A DNA stretch of 64,000 nt, from contig NZ_JAHLEB010000019.1 in the NCBI RefSeq assembly GCF_018861735.1, positions 24,850-88,849 on the forward strand. The letters are read 5' to 3'. This document shows, piece after piece, positions 18,407 to 27,646 of the stretch. Under the pieces are notes generated by a model. It was not told where the DNA came from, ran no database searches, and saw nothing but the letters and a program-made list of their open reading frames with translations. The first letter of the stretch is position 1. Each line of letters begins with the position of its first letter. The translations under genes and the position numbers were made by a program. This DNA comes from Clostridium lacusfryxellense. Lineage in GTDB: Bacteria > Bacillota > Clostridia > Clostridiales > Clostridiaceae.

Positions 18407-19276
18407 TTGAATTTATTATCTATTATTATGCTTAGCATCGGAACGATTTTATTTGTTTTATACATAATTATTTTGAATATAGGAAGTAGTAAATATTCAG
18501 AGTATATTGATAATTTACCTGATAAAGAACATTTTTTAAAAGGTATGTACCCAGTTGGATTTTATGTTTTAGACAAAATAAAGTATAGATATTCTTCAAA
18601 ATTGGATAGAAAAAGGCTAAAAGAAACCACTGTAATATTTGGAGAGAAATATGCAAGATATTACTTGAACTTAAACTATGCACAAAAAGTATCTGTAGGT
18701 TTATTTATATTACCATTTGGATTTTTATTTTATTCGTTGGTAAATAATGGAGTGATTTTCATTTTGGATTTTGTATTTATGGCTTGTGCCTTTTGGTATT
18801 ACGACATGTTAATTACAGATATAATCTCTAAAAGAAATAGCGATATAGATAGAGATTTACCAAACATAATCTCAAAACTCACACTGCTTGTAAATGCAGG
18901 AATGATTTTATCAGAGGCTTGGATAAAAGTGAGCACTACAGGAAATAGCACCATTTATGAAGAAATGAGAAAAACTACAATGGAAATTCAAAATGGAACT
19001 TCTGAAATAGAGGCATATATGAATTTTTCAGATAGATGTATGAAAATGGAAGTAACAAAGTTTATTTCAACTTTAGTTCAGAATATCACTAAGGGAAATA
19101 AAGAACTGGTAACTTACCTTAAAGACCAAACTAAAATAAGTTGGGAAGAAAAGAAACATAATGTTAGACGGCAAGGTGAAAAAGCTTCAAGTAAATTACT
19201 TATTCCAATATCAATCACTTTTATTGGAATATTAATTATGATAGTTGTGCCTATATTTGCTAATTTCTCAATGTAA
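18407..19276 (+). CDS. TadC-like inner-membrane platform protein
   Basis: This protein of about 289 residues has one N-terminal helix, two central helices (about 92-130) and a C-terminal helix. Its T2SSF domain carries LPNIISKLTLLVNAGMILSEA. It is the second GspF-like platform subunit beside TadB. TTG 18407 is preferred because GAGGTGG (18395-18401), overlapping the tadB stop, lies 5 bases before it; the GTG at 18398 falls inside that site. Confidence 0.87.
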   Translation: MNLLSIIMLSIGTILFVLYIIILNIGSSKYSEYIDNLPDKEHFLKGMYPVGFYVLDKIKYRYSSKLDRKRLKETTVIFGEKYARYYLNLNYAQKVSVGLFILPFGFLFYSLVNNGVIFILDFVFMACAFWYYDMLITDIISKRNSDIDRDLPNIISKLTLLVNAGMILSEAWIKVSTTGNSTIYEEMRKTTMEIQNGTSEIEAYMNFSDRCMKMEVTKFISTLVQNITKGNKELVTYLKDQTKISWEEKKHNVRRQGEKASSKLLIPISITFIGILIMIVVPIFANFSM

Positions 19277-19333
19277 ATTGAGATGTTATATAGATGAAAA
19301 TAAAAAAATATTAAAAACGGGGGAGAAATAAAA

Positions 19334-19552
19334 ATGTTAATGAGAGTAAATGAATGTTATTTTAGCGCAAAATTTAAATTAGAGGATTTTATGAAAAAGG
19401 AGAAAGGTAGTTCTGAGATTATAGCAATGGTACTAATTATAGCAATGGTACTTGTTTTAGCAGGAATATTTTGGGACAAGCTTTCAGAATTCTTCGATAA
19501 GTTATGGGCAAATGTTATAGCCAACGATCCAACTGGAGATATTAAGAAATAA
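19334..19552 (+). CDS. Flp-type major pilin
   Basis: This 72-residue prepilin has a basic leader ending in FMKKEKG, a cleavage-type site G-SSE with the conserved Glu shortly after, then a single hydrophobic helix (IIAMVLIIAMVLVLAGIF) and a short polar tail. It fits the Flp1-like pilin group of monoderms, which are short and helical. GGGGGAG lies just before the ATG at 19334. The leader would be removed by the A24 peptidase encoded at 26958. This is the likely main pilus subunit. Confidence 0.82.
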   Translation: MLMRVNECYFSAKFKLEDFMKKEKGSSEIIAMVLIIAMVLVLAGIFWDKLSEFFDKLWANVIANDPTGDIKK

Positions 19553-19620
19553 AAATTAATTTATCAAATTAGGTCATTAAATATGCATACCACAGAGTGT
19601 GCATATTAAGGGGTGTTGTT

Positions 19621-20277
19621 ATGAGGGAAAATTTCAAGAGATTTGTTAAGCAGGAAAAAGCATCAGCAACGATTTTGGAATATACAATAGTGTTACCTTT
19701 GGTTATGGGAGTTGTGTTTATGCTAGTTTTCACTGGGCATATTCAACACCAAAAGACTGTGCTGCAGTCTGCAACTAATAGAGGTGCAATACTTGCAAGT
19801 AGGTCTATCACTGACCCGAATTATGATTCAATAGTAACTACGAATTCAGGAAAAGATGGAAATGATATAACAGCAATATTGATAAATGATGCAACTTACA
19901 ACAAGACAAAACCATATAGGTATCTGTTTAGATCAGGTGGGGTTATTCCTAGAGCTGAAAATGATGTTGATAATATTATTAGAATTAATTCATTATTTCC
20001 TGATGGAGTACCTGTGGTTGAAGCTAAAGAGGTACCAGGTATTTTTAGAAAAGTAATTGTAACTGCAAAACAGGACTATAAAGTTCCTGTTCTACTGCCT
20101 GGGTTTGATATACCTAGTTTTTTAACATTAGAATCAGAAAGTACAGTGTATGTTAATCAACCAGCAGAATTTATTAGAAATGCAGATTTTGCAATTGATT
20201 TAGTTCAACCTTTAGTTGATAACGTGGTTACAGAAATCAACACTATATTCAAAGAAGTTTCATTTTTCAATAAGTAA
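19621..20277 (+). CDS. TadE-like minor pilin
   Basis: This 218-residue protein has a basic start, the pilin-like stretch KASATILEYTIVLPLVMGVVF (TM about 20-42) and a mostly beta soluble part, as in TadE/TadF pseudopilins. ATG 19621 is chosen because AAGGGGTG precedes it; the in-frame ATG at 19597 has no good site. It sits between the Flp pilin and the large DUF5702-type protein, the usual Tad order in clostridia. Confidence 0.82.
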   Translation: MRENFKRFVKQEKASATILEYTIVLPLVMGVVFMLVFTGHIQHQKTVLQSATNRGAILASRSITDPNYDSIVTTNSGKDGNDITAILINDATYNKTKPYRYLFRSGGVIPRAENDVDNIIRINSLFPDGVPVVEAKEVPGIFRKVIVTAKQDYKVPVLLPGFDIPSFLTLESESTVYVNQPAEFIRNADFAIDLVQPLVDNVVTEINTIFKEVSFFNK

Positions 20278-20305
20278 AATAGTAAAGATAGAGGTGTAAT
20301 GAACA

Positions 20306-23300
20306 GTGAGCAGAAAGACTAAAAAACGAATAGAAGGCTCAATATCTATTTTCTTGGTTATTATTCTTGTACCTATGATATGTTTATCTGGGCTGATTGT
20401 TGATGCATCAAGAGTGCAACTTGGCAAATCTATGGTAGCAAGTGCTGGAGATTTAACAATGAATTCTGGGTTAGCTAATTATGACACGGTGTTAAAGGAT
20501 GTATATGGGCTATTTGCGGTTTCCCAAAATGAAGATGATTTGTCTGCAAATCTGGAAAAATACTTTACAGATACACTGATAGCGAATAAAGTGGTTGGAT
20601 CAGCAGAGGAAATTGACGCTCAACCGATCTTAAAAAGTATTAGTGATGAATTTTCAGGGAAGTCGTCTAACCTGTTAAAAATGGAAGTGGAAGACTTTAC
20701 TGCAACAAAAGTACCAGGGAGTGACCTTGCAAGTCCTAACATTCTTAAAAATCAAATAGTGGAATTTATGAAATATCGTGCCCCTGTAAATGTGGGACTT
20801 AGTTTTCTTGATTCAATGTCAGCTTTTAGCAGGCTTTCTAAGCAGGCAGATGTAACTAAACAAAAGGTGAATGTGGATGAAAAGGCAGCTGATTTTAACG
20901 ATGCCTGTGGTAAATTATATAAAAAACTAAACGAATATAATGAAAAGATTAAGACTGATAATCCAAACTTATGGAAAGCAAGTTATGATAAGTATGGGAC
21001 AAGTTATGAAACTATTAATAAAACTGTTATAATTTTGATGAGTGATATACCTGTAGCGGATGTTTTTGTAAAAAAGAATGAAAATGCGGACTATCCGTAT
21101 TACATAGAAGGACTTTTCCCTGTAATTATAAATGAAGTAACCATCGAGGCTCTAATAGCAAAGAGAAAACAGATAATGGCAGAAGTAGATACTACTGATT
21201 TTAATATGAATTATATTAAAAAACTTATGGATGTTGTGAATAGCAAAAGTAGTTTGACCTTAGGTGAAAAATCACAATATCTAATATTGTACGAGAAATA
21301 TATAGAAAAAATTGCATTGTTAATAAGATATGATGAAAAATGCAAAGAAGTTTCTGGGACTCAGAGTGTTCTAGATCCTAAAAGCAATAATAAATTAAAA
21401 GATGCAGTGGCTATTTCAGAAATGGCTAAGTCTATTAATGGTGAAATTGTTAAAGCAAAGAATGAAAGTGACATTTTATGCAAGCAAGCTCAAGCGGATA
21501 TAACAAAAAAAATCACATTCATAACTGATACTGAAACTTTAATAAATGATTCTATAGACAAAATGGGAAAAGCGTTAGATGCTGCGAAAGTTGTTGGTGC
21601 TGCCAATAAGACATTTAAAGGTTCTGTTGATACTTACAATACTGGTGGAGGTGAAGATGCTTTTAGTTCCGCAATGGGTCAAGAAACTAAATATAATGAG
21701 AAAGCCTTTGATGAAAAATCAGTTGAAGAACTTAAAAAGCAGCTTGAAGCTCACAAGAAATTTTTAGACACTTTAAAACCAATATTAGCAAGCGTTACAT
21801 ATGGTGGGACATCAATAAAAGATATTGGTAGCTTTGAGGATGCAAAAAAGGTATTAGCAGGTGCCAAAGATCCTTCAGGAAAAACCTATAAGCAAAAGAT
21901 AGAAGAGGCAACTCCATCAAATGTTAATCAAGCATTTATAGATGGAATATACAAAAATGCATTTAAACAGGAAATCTATCCAGCACAAACATCACTAACT
22001 ATAGGTGAGCTAGAGGGTGGATTTTGGAAGTATCTTGTAGCTGCATTTTCTGCTAATGAAACTAAAGCGGATGAAGAAACAAAAATAAAGGATGAGATAG
22101 GTAACATGGCTAAAACGGACTCCAATAATATAAATGAGGGGGAAGTGACTGGCATTCCGGCAAGTTCATATAAAAATTTGCCATCTGGGCCTGTAGAGGG
22201 TGGTGCCAATAGTACAAAAGTTGATTATCAAGTAGGTAAAAATAAGGGTTTTTTTGATTTACTTGGAACCATGAATGATACGGTTAAAAATCTTTTAAGT
22301 CCTGGCGGGTTTGAAAATGTTTTAACAACTGGAAGAGATAATCTTTATGTAATGGATTATGCATTTAATATGTTTTCCTTTCATACACAGAAAGCTGAAT
22401 ATACTAAAGATAATAAGGAATCAACTAACCCAGAGGATATAAAAACATTATCAAATATTAAAATAAATTCATCAAATAATGCAATGTATGGTGCAGAAGT
22501 AGAATATCTTCTTTACGGAATGGGAACCCCAAAACAAAATGTGGATAAAGCAAGAGGAAATATTTTTGCTTTAAGATTCATTGCAAATTCAGGGTATGCT
22601 CTAACAAATGCAGAAATAAGAGGTATCACATTGCCACCAGCTTTAGCAATACAAACAGCATCAGCTGGGTTTATACCCTATAAGTTGCCACAAGTAGTTA
22701 TGCAGTTATGCCTTGCTTTAGCAGAATCTGCTGCAGATCTTTCTGCAATGGAAGCAGGAAATAAAATAGCTATTTTAAAGTCAAATGAAACCTGGGTAAT
22801 GTCTCCCAAAGGTGGCATGAATTTGGCTAGAGATATTGTTAAAGATAAATCGGCAACAACTATAAATACTGCGGCTGGAAGGGTAAAAGGTGCATTAAGC
22901 GATTTAATTGATAATACAGGGAAGAAGGTAACCGTAAAAGCAACGGATTTAATTGAGGATGTAAGAATAGCTACCACTGCAAAAGCAACGGAAGCAGTGG
23001 GGGAGTTATTTAGTATTTTTTCGGAAAAAATGTTAACATCCTTAGACCAAACGGTGAAAGACGTTAAAGATGGTAAAACCCCACCGCAAGCTGCCAAACA
23101 AATCACCGATGCTGCCTTGGCTGAAGTTCAAACTTATATCGACGGACAAGCAGATGGTATTATTAAAACTATAATGCAAGAATATTTTATAAGTATTGAG
23201 AAGATAGCCACAGACATTAACAAAGAGTTAGAAGCAGCAATTGGTGATTTATATAATAATTCGTCAGCAGATTTACTTATGAACGTTGAAAAAAAGGTTG

Positions 23301-23887
23301 CAACTCAGGTTGAGGCTGGTATAAAAATTTTAACAGATAAAATTGGTGGTAAGTTGGAGAGTACTATGACAGAATATGAAAATAAAATAATTGGATATGG
23401 AGAGGGAAATATAGATAAAACGGCGGATAAGGCAATAGAAGCAACAAATGAATTTTTTGACAAAACATTTGCTAAATATACTGATAAGTTGCCTGATGTT
23501 TCAGGAAAAGTTGATCTAGCTAAACCAGATAAAAAAGGTAAAAATAGTTCCATAATAACTATGCTTAAATTTGGATATAGCGATTATTTGAAAATGTTTA
23601 TGTTTGGTAATATTACTTCAAACGATGATTTAGTTGTTCGAAGAATAGCTGACGTTATTCAAATAAATGTAGGTAATGGTTTCACGGATACTACGCCATT
23701 ATATACCCATAAAAAAGGTGCTGGGTTTAGAATGAATAAGGCAAATACCTATATTGAGATTAATGCTACAGTCAAGCTATCAACTATGTTTATGGCACTA
23801 CCTATGTTAACAAAATCAACAAAAGATTCAGAAAAAAAAGCAGTAGAATATTTTCCTATAAAATATAAAAGTGCATTAGGTTATTAA
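20306..23887 (+). CDS. Large DUF5702/TadG-like pilus-associated protein
   Basis: This 1193-residue protein starts with KKRIEGSISIFLVIILVPMICLSGLIVDASRVQ, a pilin-like or anchor helix at about residues 10-32 seen in DUF5702/TadG-type proteins. A huge outer part rich in Lys, Asp, Ala and Ser follows, largely helical or coiled coil (notably about 185-480 and 830-1080). No enzyme or toxin motif is visible. It may cap, stabilise or extend the pilus. The start is GTG 20306 with GAGGTG 9 bases before. It lies 28 bases after the TadE-like gene. Confidence 0.8.
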   Translation: MSRKTKKRIEGSISIFLVIILVPMICLSGLIVDASRVQLGKSMVASAGDLTMNSGLANYDTVLKDVYGLFAVSQNEDDLSANLEKYFTDTLIANKVVGSAEEIDAQPILKSISDEFSGKSSNLLKMEVEDFTATKVPGSDLASPNILKNQIVEFMKYRAPVNVGLSFLDSMSAFSRLSKQADVTKQKVNVDEKAADFNDACGKLYKKLNEYNEKIKTDNPNLWKASYDKYGTSYETINKTVIILMSDIPVADVFVKKNENADYPYYIEGLFPVIINEVTIEALIAKRKQIMAEVDTTDFNMNYIKKLMDVVNSKSSLTLGEKSQYLILYEKYIEKIALLIRYDEKCKEVSGTQSVLDPKSNNKLKDAVAISEMAKSINGEIVKAKNESDILCKQAQADITKKITFITDTETLINDSIDKMGKALDAAKVVGAANKTFKGSVDTYNTGGGEDAFSSAMGQETKYNEKAFDEKSVEELKKQLEAHKKFLDTLKPILASVTYGGTSIKDIGSFEDAKKVLAGAKDPSGKTYKQKIEEATPSNVNQAFIDGIYKNAFKQEIYPAQTSLTIGELEGGFWKYLVAAFSANETKADEETKIKDEIGNMAKTDSNNINEGEVTGIPASSYKNLPSGPVEGGANSTKVDYQVGKNKGFFDLLGTMNDTVKNLLSPGGFENVLTTGRDNLYVMDYAFNMFSFHTQKAEYTKDNKESTNPEDIKTLSNIKINSSNNAMYGAEVEYLLYGMGTPKQNVDKARGNIFALRFIANSGYALTNAEIRGITLPPALAIQTASAGFIPYKLPQVVMQLCLALAESAADLSAMEAGNKIAILKSNETWVMSPKGGMNLARDIVKDKSATTINTAAGRVKGALSDLIDNTGKKVTVKATDLIEDVRIATTAKATEAVGELFSIFSEKMLTSLDQTVKDVKDGKTPPQAAKQITDAALAEVQTYIDGQADGIIKTIMQEYFISIEKIATDINKELEAAIGDLYNNSSADLLMNVEKKVATQVEAGIKILTDKIGGKLESTMTEYENKIIGYGEGNIDKTADKAIEATNEFFDKTFAKYTDKLPDVSGKVDLAKPDKKGKNSSIITMLKFGYSDYLKMFMFGNITSNDDLVVRRIADVIQINVGNGFTDTTPLYTHKKGAGFRMNKANTYIEINATVKLSTMFMALPMLTKSTKDSEKKAVEYFPIKYKSALGY

Positions 23888-23912
23888 TATAAATTCAGAG
23901 GAGTGAAGTTTT

Positions 23913-24614
23913 ATGAAAAAAGTAAAAATAATTATATCAGCAATTTTAATTACAGGACTATCTATGTCTTTAATAGGTTGTGGTAAGGATAATGCAGAAA
24001 CAAAGAGTGGGGACACAACAACTGAGCAGTCAACGAAAGCAGATACCAAAACAACAGATGATAAACATGATTTCCAGAAGGATCCATCTTTACCACTCAC
24101 ATTATCTGTAGAATTAGATACACAAAAATATAGTGTAGATTATCCATGGGGTATAGCAAGTGCTAGAAGTGGGGCTTTTTCTGATACTGAGGGTATGTAT
24201 GTTATTTATGATCAATTTGTACCAAATCTCTCAGATGTAGATTATGGGGTTGATCCTACTAAAATTACTAAAGCAGATCAAGTTATAGAGGGAATGAAGG
24301 ATCAGTTCAAAAATACTGCAGCATCTAAATTGCCTTTATCTAAAGCCGAGAGCTATAAAATAACTAAAAAAGAGAATGTTACAATAAATGATTGGGATAT
24401 GTGTAGGTATGAAGGAGAGTTTACATTAAAAGATACAGCAATAATTACTTTAAAAGACAAAAAGGCACCTTTTGTGGCTTATGGAGTTATAAAAGATGCA
24501 CATCCTGTTTACTTTATAGTTGTTGATGAATCAGACAATCATGATAATATTAAAGAAATAGGTGTGCTAGCAGATAAGATAGCTAAAACTTTTAGAGACC
24601 TTGACAAGGAATAA
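23913..24614 (+). CDS. Lipoprotein of the Tad locus
   Basis: This 233-residue protein has a signal peptide and lipobox LIGC (Cys23), a Thr/Lys-rich spacer (about 25-55) and a globular domain (about 60-233) with VDYPWGIASARSGAF near its start. GAGGAGTG precedes the ATG. It would be lipid-anchored outside the membrane and may serve pilus assembly or anchoring. No named domain is recognised. Confidence 0.75.
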   Translation: MKKVKIIISAILITGLSMSLIGCGKDNAETKSGDTTTEQSTKADTKTTDDKHDFQKDPSLPLTLSVELDTQKYSVDYPWGIASARSGAFSDTEGMYVIYDQFVPNLSDVDYGVDPTKITKADQVIEGMKDQFKNTAASKLPLSKAESYKITKKENVTINDWDMCRYEGEFTLKDTAIITLKDKKAPFVAYGVIKDAHPVYFIVVDESDNHDNIKEIGVLADKIAKTFRDLDKE

Positions 24615-24673
24615 ATCTTAATTTTGATAATATTTTAATAAATATTAAATAAAAAATAAGGAAGTCGATAAAA

Positions 24674-25036
24674 ATGGATTTAAATACGGATAAAGTAAAA
24701 AGTACTGACAAATTTAACTTGAATATTAATGAATCAGTGGAATTAAACGAGGAAGAAGAAGTTGAATTTTATAAGAAAAATGGAGTGAGTCGAGAAACTT
24801 TTAAACATATGGGTAAAGATATGCTTCAAGGCAGTATAGACAGCTACAAGCCTAAAAATATGATTACAGGATTTTTCACAAATGTTTTTATGGGTGTGTG
24901 TATTATATTACCGCCAGTAGGACTCGTACTATCTCTCTTTAAGTTGAAAAGCTCTGAAAAGGAAACTAGATATATAGGTAAAATAGGTATTGGGATATCA
25001 ATAGGAGCATTCGTAGTTTGGAGTATGATATTATAG
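24674..25036 (+). CDS. Small membrane protein of the Tad locus
   Basis: This 120-residue protein has an acidic N-terminal half (about 1-60, ending near KHMGKDMLQGSID) and two hydrophobic segments (about 62-84 and 100-119). It sits between the lipoprotein gene and the TadE-TNT gene. The ribosome site is AAGGAAG. No family recognised. Confidence 0.65.
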   Translation: MDLNTDKVKSTDKFNLNINESVELNEEEEVEFYKKNGVSRETFKHMGKDMLQGSIDSYKPKNMITGFFTNVFMGVCIILPPVGLVLSLFKLKSSEKETRYIGKIGIGISIGAFVVWSMIL

Positions 25037-25136
25037 GGTAATGATTTAATGACATTCACATGGAAAGTCACCCACTTTTAAAAGGGGGTGATTATTTATA
25101 TAGTATAAACGTTAATATTGAAAGTGTGGTGATAGT

Positions 25137-26582
25137 ATGAAAAGACTAAAAACACAAAGAGGATCAGCAAGTATAGAGGCGACGGTATCCTTAACAGCAT
25201 TTATATTTGTAATTATGGCTATCTATGCAATTGTTAATTTTTGCATAGTTCAGGCGAAGATGGCCACTGCAATAAATAGCACTGCAAAGGAGATATCTCA
25301 GTATTCATATATGTACCATGCGTTAGGTGTACAGGAGTTAGACACAAAAGTAACAGAGGGTAAGAAGCAGGCGTTAGATGCATATGATGCAATATCTGCA
25401 TTAATTGAAAATCCAGATGTTGAGGCTAAAGCTGGAACTGGTGATGGTACCGGCGATTTAGCTAAAGTTATAGATGATAAAAAAATACCTGTTGATGGAG
25501 AACTTGCTAAAATGCAAGAGGCACAATCGGCAATCTCGGGAGCTGTTAAGGATCCAGCTGCATTTGTGAAAAGCATAGGCGCACTTGGTGCATCTGTAGT
25601 TATTGATAAAGTTAAATCTCATCTTATTGCAGCACCAATAGCTAAGGGACTTTCGCAGAGGCATTTTGGAGAAACTTCAGCAGAGGCTAACACGTACCTT
25701 GAAAATCTTGGGGTAGTTGGAGGTTACGATGGAGTAAATTTTGATATGTCTACCATGTTAGTTTCTGGTAATCCACAGGATATTCAAATTATAGTTTATT
25801 ATAATATAGGTATGTCATCAATATTCCCAGTTGATTTAAAGATTACAATGTGTCAAAGAGCTTCCGCGAGAGCATGGCTTGGGGGAGATTTAGAACCCAA
25901 AAATGTTGTAGTTGAAGCAGATAAACCGCAGAATGAGGCAGTTGAAGTAGTTAAACCAGGGGATGAGGCAGTTAAAATTGGGACTGAAGTTGATAAATTG
26001 GGGATTATGCTTAAGTCTGCATCTGGGCTTAGCGAGGCACTTAGTCTAATTAGTAAAGTGGATTTTGCAGGAGTGGAGGATGTAAAAATAAAGACATTAT
26101 TCAGCACTATTGATGAATCATCAATGTCGAAATCAGATAAAGTTACTGAAAAAGCAACACTTTTTAGAAAAATCTTGTCTCAGGGAGCTAAATCTAATGC
26201 TATGGTTGTTGCTGATTCTACTTACATTGATGTTATTACGGGAGATATTAAATGGCCATCAAATCCTCCAGGCGGATTCGCAATTAATAATCCACCTTCA
26301 AAGTCATTAATGGTGGGGACAATTATAGACAGGTATGGTGATCCATTAGGTTCATATATGTCACCAGTCGGAACACCTTATGGTGAACGTGCATTACCTT
26401 ACATAGAGAATCCTAATGCATATCATAAATATAGAGTTATTAAACAAATCGATAATGTGAAATATGGTAAAATTGCGTCGGTATTTAATCAACCAGGAGG
26501 AGGTATTCAATATAAACTTCCAGATATAGTTGATAATCTTTTGAAAACAGATAATAAATATTTAGAAGAAATATTTAATTAA
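25137..26582 (+). CDS. TadE-like carrier fused to a C-terminal TNT NAD+-glycohydrolase toxin domain
   Basis: This 481-residue protein joins a TadE-type pseudopilin head to a toxin-like tail. Residues 1-40 have the pilin-like GSASIEATVSLTAFIFVIM helix. Residues 41-252 are the carrier part and end near VDLKITMCQRASARAWLGGD. A variable linker follows. Residues about 372-470 carry the TNT (DUF4237) pattern: WPSNPPGGFA, then DRYGDPLGSY, GERALP (R418), a Y-H-K-Y strand, and FNQPGGGIQY (Q452, Q458). TNT domains, as in M. tuberculosis CpnT, cleave NAD+. A small putative immunity gene starts 17 bases later. I infer delivery through the Tad machine; the domain call rests on motif recall, not a search. 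Confidence 0.85.
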   Translation: MKRLKTQRGSASIEATVSLTAFIFVIMAIYAIVNFCIVQAKMATAINSTAKEISQYSYMYHALGVQELDTKVTEGKKQALDAYDAISALIENPDVEAKAGTGDGTGDLAKVIDDKKIPVDGELAKMQEAQSAISGAVKDPAAFVKSIGALGASVVIDKVKSHLIAAPIAKGLSQRHFGETSAEANTYLENLGVVGGYDGVNFDMSTMLVSGNPQDIQIIVYYNIGMSSIFPVDLKITMCQRASARAWLGGDLEPKNVVVEADKPQNEAVEVVKPGDEAVKIGTEVDKLGIMLKSASGLSEALSLISKVDFAGVEDVKIKTLFSTIDESSMSKSDKVTEKATLFRKILSQGAKSNAMVVADSTYIDVITGDIKWPSNPPGGFAINNPPSKSLMVGTIIDRYGDPLGSYMSPVGTPYGERALPYIENPNAYHKYRVIKQIDNVKYGKIASVFNQPGGGIQYKLPDIVDNLLKTDNKYLEEIFN

Positions 26583-26599
26583 AACCAGGAGGAGACAGC

Positions 26600-26833
26600 A
26601 TGAAAATTATAGATTTAGTACAAAAATTAGAAGCTAAACAAGTCCCAAAACATTTGTACCAGGTTGGAAACTATGGGATTACTGATCAAAAATTATGTTT
26701 AAAAAATGAAAATAATAGATGGATTGTTTTTTATAGTGAGAGAGGGGATAAATTAGCTCTTGCTACTTTTAATACTGAGGAAGATGCTTGTGAAGAATTT
26801 TATAGTAGAATTGTGTCAAAAGCAAAGTTATAA
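26600..26833 (+). CDS. Putative immunity protein for the TadE-TNT toxin
   Basis: This 77-residue soluble protein lies directly after the TNT gene with a strong AGGAGG site. It has a helical start, then LYQVGNYG and a strand-turn block WIVFYSERGDKLALATF, then a helix NTEEDACEEFY. This short pattern resembles the YSERG-type small immunity proteins (Imm59-like) found after toxin domains. Position and size fit an immunity gene; the family match is from memory and is moderate. It is not a known Tad structural part. Confidence 0.6.
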   Translation: MKIIDLVQKLEAKQVPKHLYQVGNYGITDQKLCLKNENNRWIVFYSERGDKLALATFNTEEDACEEFYSRIVSKAKL

Positions 26834-26844
26834 TAGATGATTTA

Positions 26845-26943
26845 GTATTGTTGCAAGGAGTATTACCAGTTGATTTAAAAATTACAATGTGCCAAAGAGC
26901 CTCAGCGACAGCATGGCTTGGGGGAGATTTGAAACTACCGTAG
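26845..26943 (+). pseudogene. Displaced fragment of a TadE-toxin gene (orphan cassette scar)
   Basis: This frame, with no start codon, encodes LPVDLKITMCQRASATAWLG and ends at TAG 26941-26943. It repeats about 23 codons of the TadE-TNT gene (P231 to about D251, near 25827-25895) with only a few base changes, then stops. The copied part is exactly the junction between the TadE carrier and the toxin tail. Polymorphic-toxin loci often keep such displaced junction copies downstream of an immunity gene. This one has lost its toxin part. Confidence 0.75.
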
Positions 26944-26957
26944 GAGGAAGCACGAAA

Positions 26958-27635
26958 ATGAAATATGTAATAGTGTTAGTATCAGTATTATTTGCAGTTT
27001 TGGTTGGTATATGTTTTATTATATATTTTAAAGCTCAAGAGGTTAATCAGCAGCTATATCTTAAGGGAAAATTGCAAACTATTTTCAAGTTGGATACAAA
27101 AACAATATTAGTAATAATATTTCCAATAATAATTGGAATCATAAGTTTTTGCATAGAATATTTTGTTTATAAAAAAAATATAATTTTATGTTTCAGGTGG
27201 CAACTTACAATAATGATGATGTTTCCAATTGGATATATTGATTTAAAAGAAAAGATAATTCCTAACAAACTTTTAATTATTGCTCTTGCTTTTACCTTGC
27301 CTTTACTTATATTGCAAGGCACTTTTTTTCCGGATATGATATTTACAATTCTTAGATCTAGTATTGCGGGAGCTTTACTTGGGGGAGGAATTTTCTTTAG
27401 TACGTCATTAATCGTAAAAAATGGTATTGGTGCAGGAGATACAAAAATGTACCTAGTCTTAGGACTTATGGTTGGTTTTGTTCCAATCTTCAATATATTG
27501 TTATACTCAATGATAATCGGTGCAGTTACTGGTATAGTATTAATGATTTTAAAAAAGAAAAATTCTAAAGATAGTTTGGCACTTGCACCTTTTACGCTGG
27601 TAGGCGTGATTTTGGCTGTGCTGATAGGTGTATAG
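26958..27635 (+). CDS. A24-type prepilin peptidase (TadV/CpaA-like)
   Basis: This 225-residue aspartyl protease processes prepilins. It has six or so hydrophobic segments. The two catalytic Asp are visible: YIDLKEKIIPN and the GxGD motif GIGAGDTKM. The ATG at 26958 follows AGGAGG (26942-26947); a longer frame from GTG 26889 runs through the pseudogene scar and is not the gene. Its substrates should be the Flp pilin and the TadE-like proteins of this locus. Confidence 0.9.
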   Translation: MKYVIVLVSVLFAVLVGICFIIYFKAQEVNQQLYLKGKLQTIFKLDTKTILVIIFPIIIGIISFCIEYFVYKKNIILCFRWQLTIMMMFPIGYIDLKEKIIPNKLLIIALAFTLPLLILQGTFFPDMIFTILRSSIAGALLGGGIFFSTSLIVKNGIGAGDTKMYLVLGLMVGFVPIFNILLYSMIIGAVTGIVLMILKKKNSKDSLALAPFTLVGVILAVLIGV

Positions 27636-27646
27636 GGGGGGAATAA

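Noticed and set aside
20306..23887. A toxin tip on the large DUF5702-type protein
   Set aside because: No toxin motif is visible at its C-terminus and no immunity-like gene follows; a lipoprotein gene does.
26889..26957. N-terminal extension of the prepilin peptidase from GTG 26889
   Set aside because: It reads through the displaced TadE fragment in the wrong frame, and AGGAGG lies just before ATG 26958.
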